Shown here: positions 25,283 to 34,662 of the stretch, one piece after another
How the letters are laid out: each line of letters begins with the position of its first letter
How positions within the stretch are numbered: the first letter of the stretch is position 1
From: Candidatus Aalborgicola bjergmarkensis
GTDB lineage: Bacteria; Pseudomonadota; Gammaproteobacteria; Burkholderiales; Burkholderiaceae_C
Direction of reading: 5' to 3'
DNA length: 64,000 nt
Assembly: GCA_016708725.1 (NCBI GenBank)
Contig: JADJFE010000040.1
Span: 1-64,000 of the forward strand
Notes under the pieces: generated by a model
Databases searched by the model: none
The model's input: the letters and a program-made list of their open reading frames with translations, nothing else
What the model was told of the DNA's origin: nothing
Position numbers and translations under genes: made by a program

Positions 25283-28200
25283 ATGAAAAAGTTACCACCG
25301 TTGTTGCATGTGATGGCAGCCGTGCTGGCGCTGCTAGTGTGCAGCCTGGATGTGGCTGTGGCGGCCAATGGCAGCGCCGCTGCCGCCGCCACTCCAGCGA
25401 CTGCCAACATCCATGTAGCGCTGACACAGGCCGAGCGTGCCTACCTGGCCCAAAAGGGCACGCTCAAGATGTGCGTGCAGCCGGATTGGCTCCCCTACGA
25501 GCGCATCAACGAAAAAGGACAACACGAAGGAATTGGTGCCGAGATGATGGCGCTCATGCGCAGTCGGCTGGGGGTGAATATTGAGCTGTATCCCACCTCG
25601 CAGTGGGAGGAATCGCTGGCGGCCATTCGGGAGCGCAAATGCGATTTCCTGTCCATGTCGGCCAATGTGCCCAGTCGGCGTGATGCGATGAACTTCACCC
25701 GGCCCTACATCATTCAGCCTCTGGTGATTGCCACGCAGGCCCGCGAGATGTTCATCAAGGACGGCGCGGAAATTGGCGAGCGCAAGATTGGCATCATCAA
25801 GGGTTATGTGTTCGTCGCCATGCTGCGCAACCGCTATCCAAACATTCGGATTACCGAAGTGCAGAGTTCCCATGAAGGGCTGGAACTGGTGCGCAAGGGC
25901 GAGCTGTGGGGGTATATCGACACCATGCCCACCATTGCCTACTCCTTGCAGGAATTTTCCATGCTGGACCTGAAAATTTCCGGCAAGCTCGATTTCACGC
26001 TGGACCTGTGTGTGACCACCCGCAGCGATGAGCCGCTGCTGGCCGACATCATGCAAAAGGCGACCGACACCATCAGCGATGAGGAAAACCGTGCCATCAT
26101 CAACAAGTGGATTTCGGTGCGTGTGGACCAGGGGTTTGACTATGTGCTGCTGTGGAAGTTCGCTGGCGGTGCCGCCGTCGTTTTGCTGGTTGTTGTCGTC
26201 TGGAACCGCAGGCTTGCCCGGTTCAACCGGGAGATTGCGGAACAGCACCGCATCGTCGAGGCCAAGAACCACACACTGGAAGTCACGATTACCCATTTGA
26301 ACGAACTGCGCGAGCACAACGCCCGGCTGTTTGCGGAAATCGAACAGAAAAACCGGGCACTGGAGCAAGCAGACCAGCACAAAAGTGACTTTCTGGCCAA
26401 TATGAGCCACGAGATACGCACCCCGATGAATGCAATCATCGGCATGTCGCTGCTGGCGCTCAGAACCGATCTGAGCGACAGGCAGCGCAACTACATCGAG
26501 AAAGTGCACACAGCCGCCCGCAACCTGCTGGGCATCATCAACGACATCCTTGATTTTTCCAAAATCGAAGCCGGGCAAATGACGTTTGAACAAGCTGACT
26601 TCCACCTGGAAGACGTACTGGAGCATCTGGCAGACCTTAACAGCATCAAAACCCAGGAAAAGGGGCTGGAACTGATCTTCGATATCAGTCCGGATGTACC
26701 CAAGGCCCTGGTGGGTGATGCGCTGCGGCTGGGTCAGGTACTGCTCAATCTGATAGGCAATGCCATCAAATTCACCGACCATGGCGATGTCACGCTACGC
26801 ATCAGGAATGAGTCCGGGAATGAGCCGGAGAAGCAGCCGCCCGATGCCGTCGCGGACTTGCGCTTTGAAATTATTGACACCGGGATCGGGATGACACCCG
26901 CCCAGCAGCAAAAGCTGTTTGCGGCATTTTCCCAGGCCGATGTATCCACCACCCGCAAATACGGTGGCACAGGACTGGGCTTGACCATCAGCAAGCGCCT
27001 GGTGGAGCAAATGGGCGGTGCTATCGGGGTGCGCAGCGCGCCGGGTGTTGGCAGCACCTTTATCTTTACCGCCCGATTCGGTTTGCAGCCCCAGCAGCGC
27101 ACGCGCAGCACACTCAGCGCCCCGGATGCCGGGCTGCGCATTCTGGTAGCCGACGACAACGTGCACTCACGGGAGGTCATTCAGGCGATTTTGACAGCCC
27201 AGAAGTTTGTGGCCTCGGCAGTGGCCAGCGGTGAGGCCGCGCTGAAAGAACTGCGCCACGCCAAAACCCAGGGCACACCCTACGACCTGCTGCTAATTGA
27301 TGGGCTGATGCCGGGCATGGACGGCTTGGCTACCGTGGCGCAGATGCGCAGTGACCCGCAGTTGGCGGGTGTGGCGGCGGTCTTGATGGTCAGTGCCCAT
27401 AGCCAGGATGAATGGCTGGAAAAGGCCCACGCAAAGGCCCACGCAATTCCCCTCAACGGCACGCTGACCAAGCCGGTCGAACCATCGGCCATGTTTAATA
27501 GCATCCTGTCGGCCCTGGGCAAGGAAGTTGTGCATCGCGGGCGCAAGCAACAACGCCTCCAGGCCACCCTGGAAGCCGAACAAAAGCTGCGCGGCGCGTA
27601 TGTGCTGCTGGTCGAAGACAACCCCGTCAACCAGGAGCTGGCGCTGGAAATTTTGCAGGATGCGGGCATGGTCATGGATGTGGCCAACAACGGTGCCGAG
27701 GCCATCGATAAAGTTCTGTGCCATGACTACGACGGCGTGTTAATGGATTGCCAGATGCCGGTGATGGACGGTTTTGAAGCCACCCGTTTTCTGCGTGCCG
27801 ACCCCCGGTTTGCGCAGTTACCCATCCTGGCCATGACCGCCAGCGCGACGAGCAGTGAACGTGAGCGCTGCATCCAGTGCGGCATGAACGACCACATCGG
27901 AAAACCCATCGACGTGCAGCAGCTTTTCTCGACATTGGCACGCTGGATCACCCCCAAAGAACGCCATACTCAGGCTCCGGCACCGCAGGCGGATCAGGCC
28001 GTGCCTTCTACTGCCCCGGAGAATCGATTGCCACCCATCGAGGGGCTGGACCTGGAGCTTGCGGTGCGGCGTCTGGGCGGTAATGTGGTGTTGGCGCGCA
28101 AGCTGGTGCAACGCTTTGCCCAAACCCAGCGTCAGACGGCGCAAGCCATGCGTGCGGCGGTGTGCGCCGCCGATTGGAAAACGCTTGCCGATCTGGCACA

Positions 28201-28693
28201 CAACACCAAGGGCCTGGCCGGCAACATCGGGGCCAGCGCGCTGCACCAGCTGTGCCATGCAGTGGAGAGTGCCGCCAGACAGGGCGAAGAGGGCGACGCA
28301 GCAAATCTGGCAAGCCTGCCTGCGTCCACACAGGCGCTGGAAGAATGCCTGGCAGCACTGCTGGGGCGTATCGACCTGGCGCTGCAAACCTCCGATGAGA
28401 CAGCAACTACCCCGGACACCCCGGACCGGGCGGCTTTGCAAACCGATATGCAGGCATTGGCAGCACTGCTGGCCGACGACAACCCGGATGCCGTGCGGCA
28501 TGCCACAAGCGTCGTGGCGGGCTTGCGCCTGCTGGGAGCGCAAGCCGCAGCCGCCAAGCTGAGTGAAATGATCGAAAGTTATGCTTTTGAAGCCGCCTTG
28601 CCTGCCTTGCAGGAAGTCGCCCACACCTTGAATATCGCAATAGGACACCCACCAGCACCACCAGGAGCCGCATATGACCGACAGCAACCGTAA
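25283..28693 (+). CDS. BvgS/EvgS-type hybrid histidine kinase
   Basis: A 1,136-residue inner-membrane sensor. N-terminal signal segment (LLHVMAAVLALLVCSLDVAVA); periplasmic solute-binding-like domain about 55-275 (LKMCVQPDWLPYERI, RKIGIIKGY); membrane helix about 288-310; HisKA with His376 in SHEIRTPMNAIIG; ATPase (GGTGLGLTISKRLVEQMGG); receiver 1 with Asp673; receiver 2 with Asp822 in LMDCQMPVMDGFEATR; HPt with His973 in LAHNTKGLAGN. The phosphorelay probably passes to the HD-GYP regulator, whose gene overlaps this one by 20 nt. The ligand is likely a small amino-acid-like molecule, but this is inference from the domain. Confidence 0.93.
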   Translation: MKKLPPLLHVMAAVLALLVCSLDVAVAANGSAAAAATPATANIHVALTQAERAYLAQKGTLKMCVQPDWLPYERINEKGQHEGIGAEMMALMRSRLGVNIELYPTSQWEESLAAIRERKCDFLSMSANVPSRRDAMNFTRPYIIQPLVIATQAREMFIKDGAEIGERKIGIIKGYVFVAMLRNRYPNIRITEVQSSHEGLELVRKGELWGYIDTMPTIAYSLQEFSMLDLKISGKLDFTLDLCVTTRSDEPLLADIMQKATDTISDEENRAIINKWISVRVDQGFDYVLLWKFAGGAAVVLLVVVVWNRRLARFNREIAEQHRIVEAKNHTLEVTITHLNELREHNARLFAEIEQKNRALEQADQHKSDFLANMSHEIRTPMNAIIGMSLLALRTDLSDRQRNYIEKVHTAARNLLGIINDILDFSKIEAGQMTFEQADFHLEDVLEHLADLNSIKTQEKGLELIFDISPDVPKALVGDALRLGQVLLNLIGNAIKFTDHGDVTLRIRNESGNEPEKQPPDAVADLRFEIIDTGIGMTPAQQQKLFAAFSQADVSTTRKYGGTGLGLTISKRLVEQMGGAIGVRSAPGVGSTFIFTARFGLQPQQRTRSTLSAPDAGLRILVADDNVHSREVIQAILTAQKFVASAVASGEAALKELRHAKTQGTPYDLLLIDGLMPGMDGLATVAQMRSDPQLAGVAAVLMVSAHSQDEWLEKAHAKAHAIPLNGTLTKPVEPSAMFNSILSALGKEVVHRGRKQQRLQATLEAEQKLRGAYVLLVEDNPVNQELALEILQDAGMVMDVANNGAEAIDKVLCHDYDGVLMDCQMPVMDGFEATRFLRADPRFAQLPILAMTASATSSERERCIQCGMNDHIGKPIDVQQLFSTLARWITPKERHTQAPAPQADQAVPSTAPENRLPPIEGLDLELAVRRLGGNVVLARKLVQRFAQTQRQTAQAMRAAVCAADWKTLADLAHNTKGLAGNIGASALHQLCHAVESAARQGEEGDAANLASLPASTQALEECLAALLGRIDLALQTSDETATTPDTPDRAALQTDMQALAALLADDNPDAVRHATSVVAGLRLLGAQAAAAKLSEMIESYAFEAALPALQEVAHTLNIAIGHPPAPPGAAYDRQQP

Positions 28694-29744
28694 CCCCAGC
28701 ACTCCACGCCAGACCATCTTGATCGTTGACAACGAACCGGGCAACATCGAGGTACTCAACGCAGCCTTATCTCCGCTGTACCAGACAAAAATTGCCGTCA
28801 GCGGTGAGCGTGCCCTGAAAATTGCCATGGGGCCGATCAAGCCGGACCTGATTCTGCTGGACATCATCATGCCCGGACTCAGCGGTTATGAAGTCTGTCG
28901 GCAGCTCAAGAAGGACAGCAGTACGCGCAACATCCCCATCATCTTTGTGACCAGCATGAACGAAGTCGATGACGAACGGACGGGGCTGGAACTCGGTGCA
29001 GTGGATTACATCACCAAGCCCATCAGCGCGTCCATCGTGCTGGCGCGCGTGCGCACCCATCTGGCGCTGTATGACCAGACCCGAGAGCTGGAACAGATGG
29101 TGCGCCTGCGCACCGCCGAGCTGGAGACGACCCGCCTGCAGATCATTCATGGATTGGGAAGGGCGGCCGAGTTCAAGGACAACGAGACAGGCTACCATGT
29201 CCTGCGCATGAGCCACTATGCGCACCTGATTGGCAAGGCCATTGGCATGTCCCCGGATGAGGCGGATCTGCTGTTTCATGCCGCGCCCATGCACGACCTC
29301 GGGAAAATTGGCATTCCGGACCACATCCTGCTCAAGCCAGGCAAGCTCGATGAGTCCGAGTGGAGCATCATGCGCCAGCATCCGGCTATGGGTGCGCAAA
29401 TTCTCGGGCAGCACAACAATACGCTACTGCAGGCGTCCTGCGAGGTGGCATTGACGCACCATGAAAAGTGGGATGGCTCCGGCTATCCCAACGGCCTGCG
29501 CGGCGAGCAGATTCCGCTCTTTGGCCGCATCGTCGCCATTGCCGATGTGTTTGATGCGCTCACTTCCGAGCGACCCTACAAAACCGCGTGGACCGTGGAG
29601 GCTGCCTTGGCAATGATCGAGGAAGGCTCTGGCCGGCATTTTGACCCAGTCCTGATTCCCGCTTTCAAGTCCGTGCTACCGGCAGTCCTGAAAATCAAAA
29701 GCCGCTACGCCGAAGTGCATGGCACCCCGACATCCCCGCCCTGA
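28674..29744 (+). CDS. RpfG-like response regulator, HD-GYP phosphodiesterase
   Basis: A 356-residue cytoplasmic protein. Receiver with Asp63 in LILLDIIMPGLSGYE, then an HD-GYP domain with His207-Asp208 in MHDLGKIG, THHEKWDG (262-268) and GSGYPNGLRG. HD-GYP enzymes hydrolyse cyclic di-GMP. It overlaps the hybrid kinase gene by 20 nt, so kinase signalling probably controls its activity. All metal-site motifs look intact. Confidence 0.93.
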   Translation: MTDSNRNPSTPRQTILIVDNEPGNIEVLNAALSPLYQTKIAVSGERALKIAMGPIKPDLILLDIIMPGLSGYEVCRQLKKDSSTRNIPIIFVTSMNEVDDERTGLELGAVDYITKPISASIVLARVRTHLALYDQTRELEQMVRLRTAELETTRLQIIHGLGRAAEFKDNETGYHVLRMSHYAHLIGKAIGMSPDEADLLFHAAPMHDLGKIGIPDHILLKPGKLDESEWSIMRQHPAMGAQILGQHNNTLLQASCEVALTHHEKWDGSGYPNGLRGEQIPLFGRIVAIADVFDALTSERPYKTAWTVEAALAMIEEGSGRHFDPVLIPAFKSVLPAVLKIKSRYAEVHGTPTSPP

Positions 29745-29824
29745 TAAACTGGCGATGGCTTGATTGGCATTGGTTTGCATCGCGGCACACCAGCGGAACT
29801 TGGAATGACCTGGAGGGTTACGGG

Positions 29825-30640
29825 ATGATGTTGTCTGGTGTGCGAAGAATGGTGTTACCCCGTTGGGTGATGGCGATGGCGATGGCGGTGGCGTTGCTGT
29901 GTTGGGGGGTAGGGGTGGCTTTGGCTGCCGAAAAACAGCTTGTGCTGGGTGCGGGTCCATCCATGGAGGTGAGCCGTTTTTTCTTTCAGAACTTGGGTAA
30001 ATTACCAGTTGCTCAGGGGTATGCATTTGACGTGGAAGAGCGGTCCATCAAACATGCGGGTGGGATTGAGGCGTCAGGCAAGTTTTTGTTTGGCCGCACC
30101 GGCAGGCCATTGAAAGCCGAAGAAAAGGCCTTGAATAAGCAGGAAATTATCCTGGCTCTGGTGCCAATCGAGTTTGTTGTGGGGGAGAAGACTGGTGTGC
30201 ATAGCATGACCCTCAAGCAACTGCTGGATGTTTTCGCGCAGCGCATTACCAATTGGAAAGAACTCGGCGGTGCCGACCAGAAGATTGTCATCGTTGGCCG
30301 TGAACCGATGGAAGCGGGTTGGACGATTCTCAAGGAGGCATACCCGGAAATTGCCCAGGTGAATTTCCACCAGGTGCTGCAACGCGATCACCAGGTGGTG
30401 AATTTTATGGACTCACCTGCGGGCGCTTATGCGATTGCATTTGGATTCAGAGGAAATTTTGTCAACAAGAAGTTGCTGGATGTCAAGGGTTTTCAGGTGG
30501 GTTCCAATTGCGGCCTGGTCTATGACACCAAAAACGCCGATCATCCGCTGGTCAAGGCCGCAATCGAGTATGCGCGGAGTGACGATTGGCGCAAGCTGGC
30601 GCAACAAAAGGGCTTTTTGCCGCCCAGCCGACCACGGTAA
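29825..30640 (+). CDS. PstS-like periplasmic binding protein
   Basis: A 271-residue exported protein: signal peptide WVMAMAMAVALLCWGVGVALA cut near AEK. The mature part has MTLKQLLDVFAQRITNWKELGG and IVIVGREPMEAGW, matching the PBP-like (phosphate-binding) family. Unlike classical PstS it is short and has no transport genes beside it. Four bases downstream begins a membrane diguanylate cyclase, which suggests a sensory role. GGAGGG lies upstream of ATG 29825. Confidence 0.8.
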   Translation: MMLSGVRRMVLPRWVMAMAMAVALLCWGVGVALAAEKQLVLGAGPSMEVSRFFFQNLGKLPVAQGYAFDVEERSIKHAGGIEASGKFLFGRTGRPLKAEEKALNKQEIILALVPIEFVVGEKTGVHSMTLKQLLDVFAQRITNWKELGGADQKIVIVGREPMEAGWTILKEAYPEIAQVNFHQVLQRDHQVVNFMDSPAGAYAIAFGFRGNFVNKKLLDVKGFQVGSNCGLVYDTKNADHPLVKAAIEYARSDDWRKLAQQKGFLPPSRPR

Positions 30641-30644
30641 CGCC

Positions 30645-32102
30645 ATGAACTGGGACAAAAAAGGCAGGTTGACGAAGCAATTTGTGCTGTATCTGGCGGT
30701 AATGCTGCTGGCAGTGATTGGAACGACGAATTACTGGCTATACCAGCTGTCTGTGCGCGATATTGCTTCTTCCCTGGACGGGGCTGCCGAGGCCAAACTC
30801 AGTGGTATGGTGTCATTGAGTGCGTATTACCTGAGCCATTTTGAAAACCAGTTGCTGATGGGAATGGTTACCGAGACTGGCAAGCATCAGGGTGTTGATT
30901 ACGTAGGCATCCACAGCAGCGATGGCGCTATTAACTACTATGCCGGACGCAAGGATGCACCACGCACCAGGCTGTATCTACGCACGATCCAGTTTCATGA
31001 TCAGACCATTGGTCGCGTCGAGCTGGGACTCGACACCACTGCCATGCGGGACGCACTCAGCAAGGCGGGGTGGACAGCGTTGGCGCTTGCCTGTTTGAGT
31101 GTCCTGACCTTGGGAGGGATGTTGTTTTTTTTCTTTCGCACGCAGGTGATGGCGGTGATTGAACGTGACGAGCAAGAGAAAACCAGAATCCGGGATGAAC
31201 AGGAGTTTTTCAAGGCGGTCATGAATACGGCAGATTACAAGGTTCTGGTGCTGGATCCGCGTTGCTGCATTGTTTTGGCCAATCGCTCTTGTATAGAGAT
31301 GATGCACAAGGCCAAAGAGGACGACATCATCGGGAAACCAATCTGGCAGCACATTGCGATCAATCTCGGCGACTGGTCGTTGAATGCACAGAGTGTTGAC
31401 AGCAGTGGCGTGCTAAACCCCACGGACCTGCGACAGTTGACCGAGGAACGGGTCTACACCATTTTGCCGCAGACAGAGCAAAGAGAAACGGTCGTTGAGT
31501 GGACCTTTACCAAGTTTGCCGAGTCTGCAGGAGGCCTGCGGTACATCATTGGTGCCGGTACCGATGTTACGGTTCAATACCACGAGGCGCGGCGTTTGTC
31601 GCATCTGGCACACCATGATGTGCTGACGGGTTTGCCCAATCGTTCGCTGTTTCATGAGCGTTTGCAGGATGCTGCATTGAAATACCAGCGGAACAATACG
31701 TCCTTTGCGTTGCTCTACATTGATCTCGACAAGTTCAAACCGATCAACGATACCTTGGGCCACGAGGCAGGTGATTACGTATTGCAGCAGGTTGCGCTGC
31801 GCATGGTCTATGTCCTACGCAAGGCGGACACCGTCGCCCGGCTGGGGGGCGACGAGTTTGGTGTGATTCTGCACGACATGGGGAACCGCGAGCTTGCCAG
31901 TCGTGTCACGAAGAAGTTACTGGACGCTATCGCCTCACCGCTGAGTTACCACAGTCACACACTTCAGGTAGGGGCCAGCATTGGCATCACGCTCTTTCCG
32001 AACGATAGCACCGATCTGAAACAATTGATGGCGTATGCCGATAGTGCTATGTACCAGGCCAAACAAAGTGGACGCAACACCTATTGTGTGTTCGATACAT
32101 GA
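30645..32102 (+). CDS. Membrane-bound PAS-GGDEF diguanylate cyclase
   Basis: A 485-residue protein. Membrane helix at about 11-33, periplasmic domain about 34-145, second helix about 146-168 (GGMLFFFF end), a PAS region about 190-310, and a GGDEF domain with the active loop at 401-405 (RLGGDEFG) preceded by HHDVLTGLPNR. It should synthesise cyclic di-GMP. It starts four bases after the PstS-like gene, so the binding protein probably presents a ligand to its periplasmic domain. No inhibitory RxxD site is seen at the usual spot. Confidence 0.9.
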   Translation: MNWDKKGRLTKQFVLYLAVMLLAVIGTTNYWLYQLSVRDIASSLDGAAEAKLSGMVSLSAYYLSHFENQLLMGMVTETGKHQGVDYVGIHSSDGAINYYAGRKDAPRTRLYLRTIQFHDQTIGRVELGLDTTAMRDALSKAGWTALALACLSVLTLGGMLFFFFRTQVMAVIERDEQEKTRIRDEQEFFKAVMNTADYKVLVLDPRCCIVLANRSCIEMMHKAKEDDIIGKPIWQHIAINLGDWSLNAQSVDSSGVLNPTDLRQLTEERVYTILPQTEQRETVVEWTFTKFAESAGGLRYIIGAGTDVTVQYHEARRLSHLAHHDVLTGLPNRSLFHERLQDAALKYQRNNTSFALLYIDLDKFKPINDTLGHEAGDYVLQQVALRMVYVLRKADTVARLGGDEFGVILHDMGNRELASRVTKKLLDAIASPLSYHSHTLQVGASIGITLFPNDSTDLKQLMAYADSAMYQAKQSGRNTYCVFDT

Positions 32103-32130
32103 TTGTCGGAAAAAATACGCGTCCCATCTT

Positions 32131-32165
32131 GTTATAACCCCCGTAGAACGTAGGGATATGCTGCT
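32131..32165 (+). repeat. Dispersed repeat, degenerate copy
   Basis: GTTATAACCCCCGTAGAACG then TAGGGATATGCTGCT keeps the CCCCGTAGAACGT core of the family but has lost the AGCTAT end. It sits between the cyclase and RTX genes. Confidence 0.4.
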
Positions 32166-32214
32166 AAATTCTGAAGATGTTACGCTTGTCTGCACATCAC
32201 ACGAAGGAGCAAGC

Positions 32215-33831
32215 ATGAGTTTTCATCTATACCGAATCAACGAGCTGTACTCCAATCCGAGTGGCACCATCCAGTTCATTGAACTTTCCGTGGGTAACGC
32301 CAACGATGAATCCTTCTGGGCGGGGGTTTCGATCAGCAGCGCCCGAAATGGGGTTGTCAACTCCTTTATCTTTCCTACGAACCTGAGTAGCACCGCCACA
32401 GCCAACACGACTGTGCTGATTGCAACCCAGGGTTTCGCAGAGTTGGGTGTGGTCACCCCCGACTTCATCATTGAGTCCGGCTTTTTGTCCACTGCCGGAG
32501 GGTCGTTGAATTTCGGTGGTGTCGATACCATCACCTATCCAGCACTGCCCGGCGATGGGGTGCGCAGTGTCACGCGCACGGGTGAATCCGCCCTTGCCAC
32601 GCCCAGAAATTTTGCCGGTGCCACAGGCAGTTTGCCAACCGCAACCGTTTTGACCATCACCGGCACCGCTGGCAACGACGCATTGACAGGCACTGCAAAT
32701 AACGAAGTGGTCGATGGACTCGCTGGCAGTGACACCCTCAAGAGTGGTGGGGGCAACGACACACTGCGCGGCGGCACGGGTGACGATGTGCTGTTTAGTG
32801 GTGCAGGTGATGACATGATGGATGGTGGCGAGGGTTACGACTACCTCTATTACACCGATGCAACTGCGGGCGTCACCATCAACATGACCACTGGACGGGC
32901 CACGGGAGGTGCCGGTTCTGATTCCATTACCGGGATTGAACTGGTGTTCGGCTCACGATTCAACGATACTTTTATCGGCAATGACGCTTCGGTTGGCTTC
33001 CTGGGCGGCGACGGGAACGACACCATCACGGGCGGCGCGGGCCGTGACCACCTGGAGGGCAACGGTGGCGACGATGTGATCGACGGCAAAGACGGGACCG
33101 ACGTCGTTGCTTACTACAGCGCTGCCTTTGCTGTGAACGTCGACTTGACGGCGGGCGTGGCAACCGGTGGTTTGGGTAACGACACCCTGCGCAATATCGA
33201 GGATGTGGTCGGCAGCGTTTTTGGCGATACATTGACCGGGGATGCCAACAAAAATACCCTTGACGGATCCAACGGCAACGATACTTTGAACGGCGGCTCT
33301 GGTCTTGACACCGCAATCTTCACTGGCACCCGCGCCGATCACACCATCACCAGGACTGCAAGCGGCTGGACGGTCTCTTCCCCTGTCGATGGGACCGATA
33401 CCATCCAGAACGTCGAACGCCTCCAGTTCTCCAACGAAACCCTTGCTCTGGATATCGCAGGAAGCGCTGGGCAGGCATACCGGATTTACCAGGCCGCTTT
33501 TAATCGCACTCCAGATAATGGGGGACTCAAATACTGGATCGACAGGATGGACAGTGGCACAACCCAGGACCGCGTAGCGGCAGAATTCGTTGGCAGCCAG
33601 GAGTTCCAGATTCTCTACGGCACGAACCCCAGCAATGCCGATTTCCTGACCAAGCTCTACAGCAATGTTTTGCACCGCTCCCCAGACCCCGGTGGCTACA
33701 GCTGGTGGCTTGGACAACTGGATGCGGGTGTTTACGACAAGCCTTCGGCCTTGGCGAGCTTTGCGGAGTCTAACGAGAACCAGCTGGGGGTCATCGGGGT
33801 TATTCAGAACGGGATTGAGCTATTCAATTGA
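32215..33831 (+). CDS. RTX-type calcium-binding protein with DUF4214
   Basis: A 538-residue protein without an N-terminal signal. Residues about 155-400 hold GGxGxDxx nonapeptide repeats (GGGNDTLRGGTGDDVLFSG, GGDGNDTITGGAG), which fold as calcium-binding beta-rolls. About 420-535 is a DUF4214 domain (YRIYQAAFNRTPDNGGLKYW, NVLHRSPDPGGYSWWLGQL). Such proteins usually leave by a type I secretion system through a C-terminal signal, and serve as adhesins or surface proteins. ATG 32215 is chosen because GAAGGAG precedes it. No type I exporter is in the window. Confidence 0.88.
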   Translation: MSFHLYRINELYSNPSGTIQFIELSVGNANDESFWAGVSISSARNGVVNSFIFPTNLSSTATANTTVLIATQGFAELGVVTPDFIIESGFLSTAGGSLNFGGVDTITYPALPGDGVRSVTRTGESALATPRNFAGATGSLPTATVLTITGTAGNDALTGTANNEVVDGLAGSDTLKSGGGNDTLRGGTGDDVLFSGAGDDMMDGGEGYDYLYYTDATAGVTINMTTGRATGGAGSDSITGIELVFGSRFNDTFIGNDASVGFLGGDGNDTITGGAGRDHLEGNGGDDVIDGKDGTDVVAYYSAAFAVNVDLTAGVATGGLGNDTLRNIEDVVGSVFGDTLTGDANKNTLDGSNGNDTLNGGSGLDTAIFTGTRADHTITRTASGWTVSSPVDGTDTIQNVERLQFSNETLALDIAGSAGQAYRIYQAAFNRTPDNGGLKYWIDRMDSGTTQDRVAAEFVGSQEFQILYGTNPSNADFLTKLYSNVLHRSPDPGGYSWWLGQLDAGVYDKPSALASFAESNENQLGVIGVIQNGIELFN

Positions 33832-33843
33832 CCCGTTTCTGGC

Positions 33844-34662
33844 TTATCTGCGAATCAGGGTTTCCTGGATTTTGAGGGCCAGTTGGGATATGGCCATCGC
33901 GGCGGGGCAGCCTGGTGTGGATTGCATCAGAAGCTGGCGCCGCATGATGGCCTGGCGCACAAAACCGTCTGCAGGAATATCGCCCATATGGATCAATTTG
34001 ATTGCACGGCCAGTATCTGTCACCACAAAACGATCCAGCACCTGCTGCAATTGCACGGTAATGGCCCGGCCATCGCCCAATCGGGCGGTCTGATTGACCA
34101 CCAAACGGATGATCTGGCGCTTTTGCTGGCCTACCAGCACCTTGATGGTGGCGTAGGCATCGGTAAGTGATGTCGGCTCGGGGGTGGCCACCAAGATGAC
34201 CTCGGATGCCAGCGAAACAGCAAATAGCACGACATCTGAAATACCTGCGCCGGTGTCGAGCAGCACAATGTCGTAATGGGGTGTCAAACCATTCATGACG
34301 CGCAGGAAATCGTCCCGCACCTCGGGCGTCAGGCGTGAATACTCCACCATGCCGGAGCCTGCCAACAGTACGGAAAATCCACCCGGAGCACGGATAATGG
34401 CCTCCTCCAGCTTGGTTTTTCCCGTGAAAACGTCGTGCAGCGTGACTTTGGGGTACAGGTTGAGCACCACATCAAGATTTGCCAGACCAAGGTCGGCATC
34501 AAGCACCAGCACGCGCTGCCCCAGTTTGGCCAGGGCCGCCGCCAGGTTGGCCGACAAAAAGGTTTTTCCAACACCTCCCTTGCCGCTGGTGACAGCCAGT
34601 ACCTTGCCCAGGGGTTTGATCGGTGTGTTGGTGTTGGTGGGGTTGGCGACTGCCTCAGACAT
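33844..34662 (-). CDS. MinD/FlhG-like ATPase
   Basis: A 272-residue ParA/MinD-family ATPase with deviant Walker A SGKGGVGKT (26-34), switch 1 LDADLGLANLDVVL and Walker B DIVLLDTGAGI. DLGLANLD is typical of FlhG/FleN, which control flagellar number, but no flagellar genes are near. The C-terminal membrane helix of true MinD is not evident. The start ATG 34662 overlaps the stop of the upstream diguanylate cyclase as TGATG, so the two are co-translated. It may place a polar signalling or motility complex. Confidence 0.82.
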   Translation of the reverse strand: MSEAVANPTNTNTPIKPLGKVLAVTSGKGGVGKTFLSANLAAALAKLGQRVLVLDADLGLANLDVVLNLYPKVTLHDVFTGKTKLEEAIIRAPGGFSVLLAGSGMVEYSRLTPEVRDDFLRVMNGLTPHYDIVLLDTGAGISDVVLFAVSLASEVILVATPEPTSLTDAYATIKVLVGQQKRQIIRLVVNQTARLGDGRAITVQLQQVLDRFVVTDTGRAIKLIHMGDIPADGFVRQAIMRRQLLMQSTPGCPAAMAISQLALKIQETLIRR

